Source: Cycloclasticus sp.
GTDB taxonomy: Bacteria; Pseudomonadota; Gammaproteobacteria; Methylococcales; Cycloclasticaceae
Length of the DNA stretch: 5,617 nt
NCBI GenBank assembly: GCA_018066825.1
Contig: JAGPVU010000163.1
Span: 1 to 5,617 of the forward strand
Reading direction: 5' to 3'
Below the pieces are notes generated by a model. The model was given only the letters and a program-made list of their open reading frames with translations. It was not told the DNA's origin and ran no database searches. Positions 5,177-5,617 of this stretch are shown piece after piece. Numbering within the stretch: the stretch's first letter is position 1; each line of letters begins with the position of its first letter. The translations under genes were made by a program, and so were the position numbers.

Positions 5177-5617
5177 TAATTTAATGCCGCAATTCCCTTT
5201 GTAATTCCGTTTAGAGAAACATCTAACGTAATTGGTTTGGACCTAGCTGACGCATAGAATTCTATGTAAAGTTTACTACCCGCTTTCAATTTTTTCACCA
5301 TGCTTTTGGATAGCTTTGCCGTTGCCATGCAACCCTTATTGGTACATCTTTTAAGGCTTACTGCTATGTTTGTTTTATTATCAACTGTAGCCTTCACACC
5401 GGATGGAATATAAATACCGAGCGGTGCTGTAACAATTAAAGATAACTCGTTAGTCGTTGTAGGCTTCATTAAAACAACACTTAGTACAAGTTTGCTCGTT
5501 TTTTTATTCACCAGCGTCTGTGAAATATTACACCGTGTTTTATTCGATGCCTGCGTTTGGCAAGCATAACTCCAGTCACCAAATTTTTCACCGACTTTTG
5601 TTGCCGCAAACGTATGT
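5176..5617 (-). CDS. IalB-family (invasion associated locus B) protein, 5' end missing
   Basis: The C-terminal 147 codons of an exported IalB-like protein; family members are periplasmic or surface proteins, first linked to erythrocyte invasion in Bartonella but widespread in non-pathogens, with unclear biochemical role. The frame stays open to the right edge, reading TFAATKVGEKFGDWSYAC and onward, so the GTG at 5511 is internal and the start and signal peptide lie beyond the window. Family landmarks are FGDW-x-x-x-C, a second Cys followed by NISQTLV, LVLSVVL, TAPLGIYIPSGV, and the CTNKGC pair. The four cysteines could form two disulfides, fitting an exported protein. The C-terminal part ends with the beta-strand pattern ITLDVSLNGITKGIAAL, also typical. 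Any role in virulence should not be assumed from the family name. Confidence 0.87.
   Translation of the reverse strand, partial: HTFAATKVGEKFGDWSYACQTQASNKTRCNISQTLVNKKTSKLVLSVVLMKPTTTNELSLIVTAPLGIYIPSGVKATVDNKTNIAVSLKRCTNKGCMATAKLSKSMVKKLKAGSKLYIEFYASARSKPITLDVSLNGITKGIAALN

Noticed and set aside
5509..5511. GTG 5511 as start of the IalB-family protein
   Set aside because: The frame continues upstream to the window edge and encodes conserved family residues (FGDW, two cysteines), so this codon is an internal Val.
1..5617. Mobile element, CRISPR array or defence system
   Set aside because: No transposase or integrase, no terminal repeats, no regularly spaced repeat array and no defence-type domains are visible; genes are ordinary chromosomal families.

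Overview
The window looks like ordinary chromosomal sequence from a moderately AT-rich Gram-negative bacterium, most likely a gammaproteobacterium. The reasons are an MsrA whose residue numbering matches the Escherichia coli enzyme at the active site, two exported envelope proteins with signal peptides, and an IalB-family protein. The species cannot be named from the sequence. No tRNA, rRNA, CRISPR array, transposase or integrase is visible.

Left part (1-1088, + strand): two paralogous stand-alone CheY-like receiver proteins. The first is cut by the left edge. The second follows after a 320-base, very AT-rich spacer that holds several inverted repeats, phased short direct repeats and a weak promoter candidate. 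The two proteins are roughly 40% identical by eye without gaps. Neither has an output domain. The second lacks one of the two N-terminal acidic residues of the phosphorylation pocket.

Middle part (1144-4047): msrA (methionine sulfoxide reductase A) runs on the - strand, convergent with the second receiver gene. Divergent from it, on the + strand, is a 690-residue MscS-family mechanosensitive channel with a signal peptide, a large helical periplasmic domain and a C-terminal three-helix MscS core. The 207-base divergent region contains what appears to be a short decayed fragment of a third receiver gene. It retains the residues IRAYL with mostly synonymous codon changes and a 2-base frameshift relative to the intact paralogues.

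Right part (4240-5617): an exported alpha/beta hydrolase of the GYSGG type on the + strand, convergent with an IalB-family protein on the - strand whose 5' end lies beyond the right edge.

The genes do not form one operon, since strands alternate and each gene has its own spacing. A loose common theme is envelope and stress physiology: osmotic release channel, oxidised-protein repair, exported hydrolase and exported IalB protein, next to a cluster of receiver proteins. Any functional link between the receivers and the other genes is inference. I found no clear novel multi-gene system. The most interesting items are the receiver fossil in the msrA/mscS promoter region, the atypical second receiver, and the repeat-rich leader in front of it.
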